Shown here one piece after another: positions 21,578 to 28,957 of a stretch of DNA of 30,117 nt. This DNA comes from JACQHJ01 sp038063075 (lineage in GTDB: Bacteria > Patescibacteriota > Microgenomatia > Levybacterales > UBA12049): contig JBBTVW010000051.1 in assembly GCA_038063075.1 (NCBI GenBank), forward strand, positions 1 through 30,117. Direction: 5' to 3'. The notes below the pieces were generated by a model. The model worked only from the letters and a program-made list of their open reading frames with translations. It searched no databases and was not told where the DNA came from. Numbering within the stretch: the stretch's first letter is position 1; every line of letters begins with the position of its first letter. A program made the translations under genes and the position numbers.

Positions 21578-21606
21578 ATCTTAACCAATATAAAAAAGTT
21601 TGTCAA
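21578..21606 (-). promoter_or_regulatory. Sigma-70-type promoter for the greA operon
   Basis: On the minus strand TTGACA (21606..21601) and TAAGAT (21583..21578) are separated by exactly 17 nt. This is the best two-box promoter in the window. The predicted start near 21571 gives a leader of about 64 nt, unlike the leaderless genes. Confidence 0.7.
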
Positions 21607-21609
21607 TGA

Positions 21610-21630
21610 CCTCTAGTATATAATTAGAGG
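21610..21630 (-). terminator. Weak hairpin after the nucleotidyltransferase gene
   Basis: CCTCTA and TAGAGG (21610-21615 and 21625-21630) form a 6-bp stem. On the minus strand a run of six T follows, but about 12 nt away. It may end the upstream operon before the greA promoter, or act on the other strand, where CTATTTTGTTATTTTT follows. Confidence 0.35.
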
Positions 21631-21644
21631 CTATTTTGTTATTT

Positions 21645-22499
21645 TTAATCAAAAAACTTATTTACCTTTTTTTTAAAATCTATCGGATGAAATGCTAAGA
21701 AATTATCTTCAATTGTTTCAAGTGTCACATCCTTTTTCATATAATTCCATTGTAAAAACTTTGCAATTTTTTCAATTCTTAAAAACTGCAAGACAATTAC
21801 CAATAAATCATTTATCACACTTTTGTTTTTATTAAATGGTATTTTATATTCCTTAATGCGCTTATTTGCATTTGGTAAAAACTTAAATATCCATTTGTTT
21901 TTATCAATAAAATTAAGGTAGGTATTTTCTCTTTGAAAAAGAGGCATAAGCTGAACAATTTCATGAGCAATATATAAATTTTGTCTTTTTTTCGTAAAAC
22001 TAGTACTACCGTCTCCAATAATTAAGTTTAAACAAATTTTATCCTTTGGGCTTTTTTCATGCTTTTTTCTATAAACTCCTAATGTTTTTAAATAAAAAAC
22101 AAGCAATAACCTTGTTAACCAAACAAGATTATCTTTAGAAATTACAAAAATATCAATATCATCGTTTATACCGCTATTTTTCATTGCCAAACTTCCACTT
22201 ATACCAATAAAATTAACTGTTGGAATATTACTTATTTTTTTAATAACTTTTTTTGCCTTAAGTAATTTTTTATTACTTTCTTTTTCTCTCTCAAGTCTTT
22301 TACCTACTATATTTTTTCTATTAGAAAGAAAATAAAAAGATTTAAAACTTTCAATATCTTTTTGTTTAACAAGGGAATAAAAATCTTCTTTGGATTTAAT
22401 ATCTGTTTTTGTAAATTGTAAAAGCTCGGCAAGTGTTAGAGGGTAATCGAAAAAATTAAAATAGGACAGTGTCTTTATTATCTGTTTCCTACTGTCCAT
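21645..22499 (-). CDS. Nucleotidyltransferase-fold protein (pol beta superfamily)
   Basis: Starting at MDSRKQIIKTL the protein has 284 residues. The signature GSLAMKNSGINDDIDIFVI contains Gly102-Ser103 and the metal-binding Asp114 and Asp116, the GS-x(n)-D-x-D pattern of MNT/pol beta nucleotidyltransferases. An N-terminal helical part (FNFFDYPLTLAELLQF) resembles a winged helix often fused to such domains. The C-terminal half is basic and helical, with no second recognised domain. Target unknown; such proteins can nucleotidylate antibiotics, RNA or proteins. Its start overlaps the end of the solute-binding protein gene by 11 bp, so the two share a transcript. Confidence 0.75.
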   Translation of the reverse strand: MDSRKQIIKTLSYFNFFDYPLTLAELLQFTKTDIKSKEDFYSLVKQKDIESFKSFYFLSNRKNIVGKRLEREKESNKKLLKAKKVIKKISNIPTVNFIGISGSLAMKNSGINDDIDIFVISKDNLVWLTRLLLVFYLKTLGVYRKKHEKSPKDKICLNLIIGDGSTSFTKKRQNLYIAHEIVQLMPLFQRENTYLNFIDKNKWIFKFLPNANKRIKEYKIPFNKNKSVINDLLVIVLQFLRIEKIAKFLQWNYMKKDVTLETIEDNFLAFHPIDFKKKVNKFFD

Positions 22500-23997
22500 A
22501 TTTTTGCAAAACCTGCAATACTCCTTGAGAAAAAGTATCAAAAGCGCTATCCATAGATGATCCGTTATATATCGAGTTTACTGCATTACCTAGGTATGTA
22601 TTTAACTCTTGGTTTAATCCGTTATCACTTGTTGAATCAACAAAAGCGCTTGACTCTGCAGTTTGTGCTTGAAGCAAAATTGGATACACGAATGGATTAT
22701 CTTTTACGGTTTCTAAAAGGTCTACTCTTGCAAAAGGTTGCCCAAAAACCCTTTGCTTAGATTGCTCACTATACATTTTTTCTTCCACTTCTTTTGTTGC
22801 TAAATAAGCTACGAATTTTAAAGCTTGTTTTTGATATAGACTTTTTGCAGACACTCCAGCTGCCCAATAACTTGCCATATTAATAGATTGATTTGGAAGC
22901 TGGGGAACTGTTGTTATTTCAAAATTAAGAGTTGGATTAAATGCTTTAATTGTAAAAAAGTCCCAAGAATAACCAAAATACATTGCTAAATTTCCTTTTG
23001 AAAAAGCAAGAAGAGACGGATCTAGGGTACTATCCCAAACGTTATTTGTATCTTTTGCAAATGAGCTATAAAAATTTAATCCACCTATAAATCTATCTTT
23101 TGAACCCTCTAGGTCTTCAAAGCTAGCACCATTTTGTAAAAAGAGTAAGGATAAAATATCGGGTGCATGAGTTACGTTTTCAAAAGTTCCCATAGCTGCC
23201 CCTGAGGTTTTTATTTTTCCCTCTTCATCTTTTACTGTTAATGTTCTTGCGCTATCAATAAAATCATTCCATGTTTTTGGATATGAAAGTCCAGCTGAGG
23301 CAAAGATATCTTTATTTACATACATTGCTAATGTATCCATTCCCATGGGTACTCCATAAATTGCACCATTTTTTACTAAATCTTTCTGGGTTGTTGGATA
23401 AAAAGAGTTTAGGAAATCATCTTTGGAAATTGTGTCACTTGGAAAAGGAAGCAATAAGGATGAAAACATAGGATACCAACTGTTATGAAAATAATAAACA
23501 TCTGGTCCGTTTCCGTTCTCAATTCTAGTTGTTAAGGTCTCTCTATATTGCTTTATATCTTGCTTTTGGTATTTAACCTTAATGTTAGGATTTAATCTTT
23601 GAAAATCATCAATAATAACCTGCATTGTCTTACCATCTTCCCAAAGTCCCCAAAAAACAATTTCAGCATTACCATCTTCTGGACTTTTATTACTAAAAAG
23701 CGTTGTGGCCATAAAATAAACGACTGCTGCCACAACCACTAAAACAATTAAGCCAATCAAAACTCTTAAAATCATTTTTGCAGAAAATTTTCTTCCGCCT
23801 CCACCCTCAACTACAGACCTTGGGGGAACTGGTGTTTCTTGTACCTTTGGCACTGGTTGAACCACGGGAATAGGTTGAGCAATAGGCTGAAAAGGAGATT
23901 GATTAGCAGAAGGACCCGTAAAAGGGTTGATATTTTGACTATTATCTTGAACTGGTTTTGGATTTGGGTTTTGAAATACGGTTTGATCGTTTTCCAT
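22489..23997 (-). CDS. Membrane-tethered family 1 extracellular solute-binding protein
   Basis: The 502 residues start MENDQTVFQNPNPK. The first 65 or so are Pro/Gln/Asn-rich and cytoplasmic, followed by a single membrane anchor at about 76-98 (LRVLIGLIVLVVVAAVVYFM). The rest matches sugar-type ABC substrate-binding proteins: EIVFWGLWEDGKTMQVIIDD, NGPDVYYFHN, GVPMGMDTLAMYVNKD and ASYWAAGVSAKS. There is no lipobox cysteine, so it is held by the helix rather than lipid. No permease or ATPase gene is nearby. The start was chosen over an upstream ATG because TATAAA lies 6 nt before it. It is divergent from the vanW-like gene. Confidence 0.85.
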   Translation of the reverse strand: MENDQTVFQNPNPKPVQDNSQNINPFTGPSANQSPFQPIAQPIPVVQPVPKVQETPVPPRSVVEGGGGRKFSAKMILRVLIGLIVLVVVAAVVYFMATTLFSNKSPEDGNAEIVFWGLWEDGKTMQVIIDDFQRLNPNIKVKYQKQDIKQYRETLTTRIENGNGPDVYYFHNSWYPMFSSLLLPFPSDTISKDDFLNSFYPTTQKDLVKNGAIYGVPMGMDTLAMYVNKDIFASAGLSYPKTWNDFIDSARTLTVKDEEGKIKTSGAAMGTFENVTHAPDILSLLFLQNGASFEDLEGSKDRFIGGLNFYSSFAKDTNNVWDSTLDPSLLAFSKGNLAMYFGYSWDFFTIKAFNPTLNFEITTVPQLPNQSINMASYWAAGVSAKSLYQKQALKFVAYLATKEVEEKMYSEQSKQRVFGQPFARVDLLETVKDNPFVYPILLQAQTAESSAFVDSTSDNGLNQELNTYLGNAVNSIYNGSSMDSAFDTFSQGVLQVLQKYGQ

Positions 23998-24036
23998 ACG
24001 TTTTTTATAGTATAATACAATATACAAAGCTACTCA
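23998..24036. promoter_or_regulatory. Compact divergent promoter region
   Basis: These 39 bp separate divergent starts. Minus-strand TATAAA (24009..24004) lies 6 nt before the ATG at 23997. On the plus strand overlapping TATAAT (24011-24016), TACAAT (24016-24021) and TATACA (24021-24026) precede the ATG at 24037. GTATAATAC is a small inverted repeat within it. The boxes overlap, so the two directions may compete. Confidence 0.5.
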
Positions 24037-25482
24037 ATGAACATATCCTATCCAAACATTAAAACTAAGTTTCGTTTTAAGTATTCAAAGCGTATACACA
24101 AAATAGCAGCAAATTTATTTTGGTTTTTAACAGGCGCTTTTCTTTCCTTGGTTTTTCTAATAAGTATCCTCTTATTTGCTTATCAAAAAATGTATGATAA
24201 CAAAGTTTACCCAGGTATTTACATAGGCAATAAAGATTTTGGTGGACAAACTAAAGAGTATGTTAAAGGATATTTTGACTCTAAAAACAATAACATTGGG
24301 TTAACCTCATTTGTATTTACTAGTGATTTTGGAGTAGCAACAGTCTCAGCAAAACAAATTAACTTTGGTTTTGAATCAGAACTCTTATCAACTCAAGCAA
24401 TTACCCTTGGTAAATCTACAAATCTTTTTTCTAACGTAAGTATTATTCTCCAAGCCTATTTTGGAGGAATAAAACTTTCTCCAACATATATGTTCTCAAG
24501 AGATATCTTAACTGACACCCTAAAACCTATCAAAGAAAAAATAGATAAAAAACCTATAGATTCCCAATTCAAATTCGAAAATGGAAGAGTAACTACATTT
24601 AAACCCTCTGAAAATGGAAGAACAATAGATCAAGATAAAATAAATAAAATGTTAGAAGAAAAAACTCTAACTGTAGTCTCATCAAGTAAGCCTCAAGAAA
24701 TAATTATTCCAATTCCAATAGTTGTTCTTGAGCCCAAGATTACAACTGAGAAAGCAAACAATATGGGAATCAAAGAACTTATTGGCAAGGGAGAATCAAC
24801 ATTCTTTCACTCAATACCAGGAAGAGTTTATAATGTAAATCTTGCATCCTCAAGAGTAGATGGAGTTTTAATTGCACCCGGAGAAGTATTTTCTTTTAAT
24901 AAAACTATTGGTGACGTTTCTTCTTTTACAGGCTATAAGCAAGCGTATATTATTCAAGGTGGAAGAACAATTCTTGGAGACGGAGGAGGAGTATGTCAGG
25001 TATCAACAACTTTCTTTAGAGCAATCCTAGATGCAGGACTTCCAATTATTGAAAGACAAGCTCATGCATATAGAGTAGGGTATTACGAACAAGATTCAGC
25101 ACCTGGAATTGATGCAACAATCTTTGTTCCAAGTGTTGATCTTAAGTTTAAAAATGATACAGGACATCACATCTTAGTGCAAAGAGAAATTGATCTTAAT
25201 AATCTTTCCTTAAAGTTTTATCTTTATGGCACAAATGACGGAAGAGTTACAACCATATCTAAACCTGTAATTACAAATCAATCTGCTCCTCCACCACCAC
25301 TTTATCAAGATGACCCTAATTTGCCTCTTGGCCAAATTCAACAAACTGACTTTGAAGCTTGGGGTGCTAATGTTTATTTTACAAGAACTGTTACAAGAAA
25401 TGGAAAAACTTTAATTTCAGAGCGATTTAACTCTAACTACAGACCATGGCAAGCAGTATTTTTACGGGGCACTAAACAATAA
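24037..25482 (+). CDS. VanW family protein
   Basis: The 481 residues have a cytoplasmic basic N-terminus and one membrane segment at about 27-49 (LFWFLTGAFLSLVFLISILLF). A putative peptidoglycan-binding-4 type region follows (about 60-240). The VanW domain lies at about 255-395, with APGEVFSFNKTIG, GGRTILGDGGGVCQVSTTFF and the later HAYRVGYYEQDSAPGIDATI. VanW proteins are found in glycopeptide-resistance clusters and widely in Gram-positive and CPR bacteria. Their exact role at the cell wall is not settled. The gene leads a tight plus-strand run with the next three genes. Confidence 0.88.
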   Translation: MNISYPNIKTKFRFKYSKRIHKIAANLFWFLTGAFLSLVFLISILLFAYQKMYDNKVYPGIYIGNKDFGGQTKEYVKGYFDSKNNNIGLTSFVFTSDFGVATVSAKQINFGFESELLSTQAITLGKSTNLFSNVSIILQAYFGGIKLSPTYMFSRDILTDTLKPIKEKIDKKPIDSQFKFENGRVTTFKPSENGRTIDQDKINKMLEEKTLTVVSSSKPQEIIIPIPIVVLEPKITTEKANNMGIKELIGKGESTFFHSIPGRVYNVNLASSRVDGVLIAPGEVFSFNKTIGDVSSFTGYKQAYIIQGGRTILGDGGGVCQVSTTFFRAILDAGLPIIERQAHAYRVGYYEQDSAPGIDATIFVPSVDLKFKNDTGHHILVQREIDLNNLSLKFYLYGTNDGRVTTISKPVITNQSAPPPPLYQDDPNLPLGQIQQTDFEAWGANVYFTRTVTRNGKTLISERFNSNYRPWQAVFLRGTKQ

Positions 25483-25486
25483 AAAT

Positions 25487-25972
25487 ATGGGCAAAATTTT
25501 AAATCTTCAAAAAGCAATAAATACTGCTAAAATTTTAAATCTAGAAGAAAAATCTATAGTTTTAGCAGGTGGTTGCTTTGACATATTACACATTGGCCAC
25601 ATAAGATTTTTAGCAAAAGCAAAGAAAAAAGGTGATTATCTTTTTATTCTTTTAGAAAGCGATCAATCTGTTAGAAAATTAAAGGGTAAAAATAGACCAA
25701 TCAACCAAATTTTTGATAGAGCACAAATTCTTGCGGCAATAAATAGCATTGACTACATAATTCCTCTTGAAAAAGTATTGGAAAGCAAAGACTACGATAA
25801 TATAGTAGAAAAGATACGTCCTAATATCATTGCTGTTACAAAAAATGATAAGGCATTAATTCATAAACAAAGACAAGCTAAAAAAATAAATGCAAAAGTA
25901 GTAAGTGTAATTGATAGATTTGAAGATAAATCAACAACTAGACTTGCAGAAATTATATCTAAGGATTTTTAA
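25487..25972 (+). CDS. RfaE/HldE C-terminal-like nucleotidyltransferase
   Basis: This 161-residue cytidylyltransferase-fold protein shows GGCFDILHIGH (28-38), with the nucleotide-binding HIGH motif and a GGCFD in place of the usual GTFD/GCFD. ESDQSVRKLKGKNRPI then NQIFDRAQILAAI matches the heptose-1-phosphate adenylyltransferase type. That assignment need not mean heptose: related enzymes make FAD, CDP-glycerol or CDP-ethanolamine. It starts 4 nt after the vanW-like stop and its own stop is followed at once by the DUF192 gene. Confidence 0.8.
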   Translation: MGKILNLQKAINTAKILNLEEKSIVLAGGCFDILHIGHIRFLAKAKKKGDYLFILLESDQSVRKLKGKNRPINQIFDRAQILAAINSIDYIIPLEKVLESKDYDNIVEKIRPNIIAVTKNDKALIHKQRQAKKINAKVVSVIDRFEDKSTTRLAEIISKDF

Positions 25973-25973
25973 A

Positions 25974-26423
25974 ATGAGACTTATACGCTTACTTAGCATC
26001 TTAATTGCTACAATAATTTTTTCTTCAATAATATTTCTCTTTTTTCTTAAAACCCCAACGCCTCGCGTTTTAATTAATGGAAAATCCTTTAACGCAGAGA
26101 TTGTTAAATCTAGTAAAGATCAAGCCATAGGACTAGCAAAATATAAAAAAATATCAAAAGACTTTGGAATGTTATTTATTTTTGACAATAAAGGTTATTA
26201 TGGTTTTTGGATGAAAAATATGAAATTTCCTATAGATATAATTTTTATTAGTGATAATAAAATTACGACTATTTTTAAAAATGTTGATTATCCAAAGAAT
26301 GGCAATAGTAATTTACAAGGCTATAAACCAGATGTTCCGTCAGATATGGTTTTTGAAGTTAATGCTGGAATTAGTAACAAATACAATTTTCAAAAAGGGG
26401 ATAGTGTTAAAATAAATTATTAA
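25974..26423 (+). CDS. DUF192 family membrane-anchored protein
   Basis: Starting at MRLIRLLSILI, the 149-residue protein has an N-terminal signal-anchor at about 6-25 and an outer DUF192 domain. That domain has the hallmark DQAIGLAKYKKIS followed by GMLFIFDNKG, then YGFWMKNMKFPIDIIFI, and ends KKGDSV-like as FQKGDSVKINY. The family's function is not known to me. A longer frame starts within the preceding gene and was rejected; the chosen ATG is one base after the preceding stop. Its stop directly abuts the tsaD ATG. Confidence 0.87.
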   Translation: MRLIRLLSILIATIIFSSIIFLFFLKTPTPRVLINGKSFNAEIVKSSKDQAIGLAKYKKISKDFGMLFIFDNKGYYGFWMKNMKFPIDIIFISDNKITTIFKNVDYPKNGNSNLQGYKPDVPSDMVFEVNAGISNKYNFQKGDSVKINY

Positions 26424-27455
26424 ATGATTATTTTAGGAATTGAAACAAGTTGTGACGAGACATCTGCAGCAATCATAGAAGCTTTAGGGAATAATAGTAA
26501 AGTAAACCTTCTTTCAAATATCATTGCTACTTCTCTATCATTCCATACCAAAACAGGAGGCATAATTCCCGAAGTTGCTGCAAGAGAACAAATTAAATAC
26601 ATTATTCCTGTTATTAATGAAAGCTTAACTAAAGCAAACTTAAAGTTATCTAATATAGATGCAATTGCCGTAACCATTGGGCCTGGTTTAATTGGATCAC
26701 TTCTAGTTGGTGTTGAAACCGCAAAAACATTTTCTTATATACTCCAAAAACCCATAATTTCTGTAAATCATTTGTTTGGGCATATGTATGCAAACTTTAT
26801 TAAAGATGAGAATTTAGAAAATAAAGAAATACAATTTCCCGCTCTTTCGCTTATTGTTTCTGGAGGACATACTGATTTAGTTTTAATAAAGGAGCATGGG
26901 AAAATAGAGTGGCTTGGAGGAACAAGAGATGACGCAGCTGGAGAAGCATTAGACAAAATTGGGAGACTTCTCGGTCTTACCTATCCAGCAGGACCTTTAA
27001 TAGAAAGTCTTGCAAAAAAAGGGGATAGTAAAAAATATAATTTTCCAAGACCCCTAATTACCTCTAATGATTTTGATTTTAGTTTTAGTGGCTTAAAAAC
27101 AGCAGTTTTAAGACAAGTAAATAGTTTACCATCGCTTACAAATATAGATATGGAGAATATTTGCGCATCGACTCAAAAAGCTATAATTGATATTTTAATT
27201 GCAAAAACAATAAAAGCTGCTAAAAAATATAGCGTAAAATCAATTCTTTTAGGAGGCGGTGTTGCTGCAAATCAAACACTAAAAGATGAACTTAAACAAA
27301 AAATTAACATTGATTTACCATCAGTTGATCTTTTTGTTCCTAATAAAAAATTTTGCACTGATAATGCTGCAATGATTGCCACAGCAGGCTTTTTTAATCA
27401 ACAGATACTCCCCTGGAAAAAAACAGAAGCAAACCCGCAACTTTACTTTGACTAA
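26424..27455 (+). CDS. tsaD: tRNA threonylcarbamoyladenosine transferase TsaD
   Basis: TsaD transfers the threonylcarbamoyl group to A37 of ANN-decoding tRNAs, working with TsaB, TsaC and TsaE. The 343 residues begin ILGIETSCDETSAAI, the family's first ATP-binding motif. The metal ligands are in NHLFGHMYA (His116, His120). LIVSGGHTDLV, the DDAAGEALDKIGRLLGL signature and LLGGGVAANQTL complete it. The length is normal. It is the last of four tightly packed plus-strand genes. Confidence 0.97.
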   Translation: MIILGIETSCDETSAAIIEALGNNSKVNLLSNIIATSLSFHTKTGGIIPEVAAREQIKYIIPVINESLTKANLKLSNIDAIAVTIGPGLIGSLLVGVETAKTFSYILQKPIISVNHLFGHMYANFIKDENLENKEIQFPALSLIVSGGHTDLVLIKEHGKIEWLGGTRDDAAGEALDKIGRLLGLTYPAGPLIESLAKKGDSKKYNFPRPLITSNDFDFSFSGLKTAVLRQVNSLPSLTNIDMENICASTQKAIIDILIAKTIKAAKKYSVKSILLGGGVAANQTLKDELKQKINIDLPSVDLFVPNKKFCTDNAAMIATAGFFNQQILPWKKTEANPQLYFD

Positions 27456-27469
27456 TACTTGCTTTCTAA

Positions 27470-27478
27470 TGATAAAAT
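27470..27478 (+). promoter_or_regulatory. Extended -10 TGATAAAAT for rmuC
   Basis: TAAAAT at 27473-27478 has TGA directly upstream. The ATG lies 9 nt later, so the predicted mRNA has only about 2-3 leader bases. Confidence 0.55.
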
Positions 27479-27487
27479 AGATAACAC

Positions 27488-28504
27488 ATGCAACAAGACC
27501 TGCTCATAATACTTATATTTATTCTTGCTGGATTTGGAATCCTCTTATTTTTTATAAATAAAAAACTTGATAATACTAACAACAGTAAAACTGACCAAGC
27601 ACTACTTGAATGGCTAAAAAGTATGCAAGTTTCCATCAACTCCTCTTCTAATAATATGGTAAAGACTCTCCAGGAAAATTCTAAACAATTAAATGAACGC
27701 TTAGAGAAAACAGCTATGGTTATAAAAGATGTAGAAAGAGAAGTTGGACAAATGAGTGAAATTGGAAGAAACATGAGAGAACTCCAGGATTTCTTAAAAA
27801 GCCCAAAACTTAGAGGCAATATTGGTGAACAAGTATTAAAAGATCTTATTGCCCAAATGTTTCCAAAAGAAAGCTTTTTTTTGCAATACACATTTAAATC
27901 AGGAGAAAAAGTAGACGCTGCAATTAAGACAGATGCTGGAATATTATCTATTGATTCAAAGTTTCCAATGGAAAATTTTCAAAAAATGTCAAAAGCAAAA
28001 GACGAGATGGAAAAAGAAATATTTCAAAAAGAATTTATTAGAGATTTAAGAAAACATATTGACGCAATTTCTCAAAAGTATATTGCACCAAGCGAGGGAA
28101 CAATGGATTTTGCCCTCATGTATGTTCCAAGTGAATCTGTGTATTACGAAGTAGTAAATTTACCCCAAGTTCTAGACTATGCCAGGAAACAAAGAGTTTA
28201 TATGGTTTCTCCATCAACACTTTATGCTCATTTACAAACCATACTTTTATCATTTGAAGGAAAAAGGATTGAGAGTAAGTCTAAAGAATTGTTTGCGCTT
28301 TTAAGAAATGTTTTAAACGACTATGAAAAGGTTGAAGAAAATTTATCAGTGCTTGGAAAACATATTAATAACTCATATGCTCAATTTTCAAACGTATCAA
28401 GTGGTTTTACAAGTATGGGAAACGAGCTGAAGTTGACAAGAAAGCTTGAATACAATAAAAAAGAAATTACACAAAATGATCAAAAAGGAGGTGAAATTTT
28501 ATGA
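27488..28504 (+). CDS. rmuC: RmuC-family DNA recombination protein
   Basis: RmuC limits inversions and recombination at short inverted repeats in E. coli and has a nuclease-like core. This 338-residue version has an N-terminal membrane helix (about 5-22) and a coiled-coil segment to about 110. The RmuC domain follows: SPKLRGNIGEQVLKDLI, SGEKVDAAIKTDAG, LSIDSKFPMENF, then ALMYVPSESVYYEVV and VYMVSPSTLYAHLQTI. It is shorter than E. coli RmuC but domain-complete. Its TGA stop overlaps the next ATG (ATGA), and the 3' end carries that gene's ribosome site. Confidence 0.92.
   Translation: MQQDLLIILIFILAGFGILLFFINKKLDNTNNSKTDQALLEWLKSMQVSINSSSNNMVKTLQENSKQLNERLEKTAMVIKDVEREVGQMSEIGRNMRELQDFLKSPKLRGNIGEQVLKDLIAQMFPKESFFLQYTFKSGEKVDAAIKTDAGILSIDSKFPMENFQKMSKAKDEMEKEIFQKEFIRDLRKHIDAISQKYIAPSEGTMDFALMYVPSESVYYEVVNLPQVLDYARKQRVYMVSPSTLYAHLQTILLSFEGKRIESKSKELFALLRNVLNDYEKVEENLSVLGKHINNSYAQFSNVSSGFTSMGNELKLTRKLEYNKKEITQNDQKGGEIL
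28485..28494 (+). promoter_or_regulatory. Strong Shine-Dalgarno AAGGAGGTGA for the cupredoxin gene
   Basis: This is a full match to the anti-Shine-Dalgarno core, 6 nt before the ATG at 28501 and inside the end of rmuC. It shows that the organism uses canonical ribosome sites for internal operon genes. Confidence 0.8.
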
Positions 28505-28926
28505 ATACAAAATTAATAGGAATCTCTTTAGTAGTTATAGTATTAGTGGTTGCTGCTGCACTTGTTTTAAAAACCAAAGACACAAGTAAAACCAATACAG
28601 CTACTACCAACCAAACGCCAACTATAACCACACAGCAAGCAATAGAAAAAAAACCTAACACAACTAGCGTAGTAGTTACAACTAACGGTTATGAACCAAA
28701 AAATATAACTATAAAACAAGGAGACAAAGTTAGTTGGACAAACCAAAGCGGTACAGAAGTTACTGTAAACTCTGATGTTCATCCAACCCATTTGCTTTGG
28801 CCATTCTTAAATCTTGGTAATTTTAAACAAGGAGAAATAGTTTCAGTAATCTTTGAAAAAGCTGGAACATATACCTACCATAATCACTTCAACTCAAGTC
28901 AAGTTGGATCAGTTAAGGTAGAATAA
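28501..28926 (+). CDS. Membrane-anchored cupredoxin-fold protein lacking the copper cysteine
   Basis: The 141-residue protein has a membrane anchor at about 5-23, a Thr/Asn/Gln-rich linker to about 55, and a plastocyanin-like domain (GYEPKNITIKQGDKVSWTN, GTYTYHNHF, GSVKV). The usual type 1 ligands are His, Cys, His and Met. Here the Y-H-C position reads YHNHF and the whole protein has no cysteine. Histidines 94, 97, 127 and 129 remain and could bind Cu2+ in another geometry. It is translationally coupled to rmuC; a functional link is not obvious. Confidence 0.82.
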   Translation: MNTKLIGISLVVIVLVVAAALVLKTKDTSKTNTATTNQTPTITTQQAIEKKPNTTSVVVTTNGYEPKNITIKQGDKVSWTNQSGTEVTVNSDVHPTHLLWPFLNLGNFKQGEIVSVIFEKAGTYTYHNHFNSSQVGSVKVE

Positions 28927-28942
28927 TCTTATGTTTTCTCTG

Positions 28943-28951
28943 TGATACAAT
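28943..28951 (+). promoter_or_regulatory. Extended -10 TGATACAAT for the helicase gene, leaderless spacing
   Basis: TACAAT (28946-28951) preceded by TGA lies exactly 6 nt before the ATG at 28958. Confidence 0.65.
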
Positions 28952-28957
28952 AGCTGC

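Noticed and set aside
21815..22018. Short frames inside larger genes, for example 67 codons at 21815-22018
   Set aside because: They overlap well-supported genes, lack ribosome sites or promoters, and have low-complexity translations.
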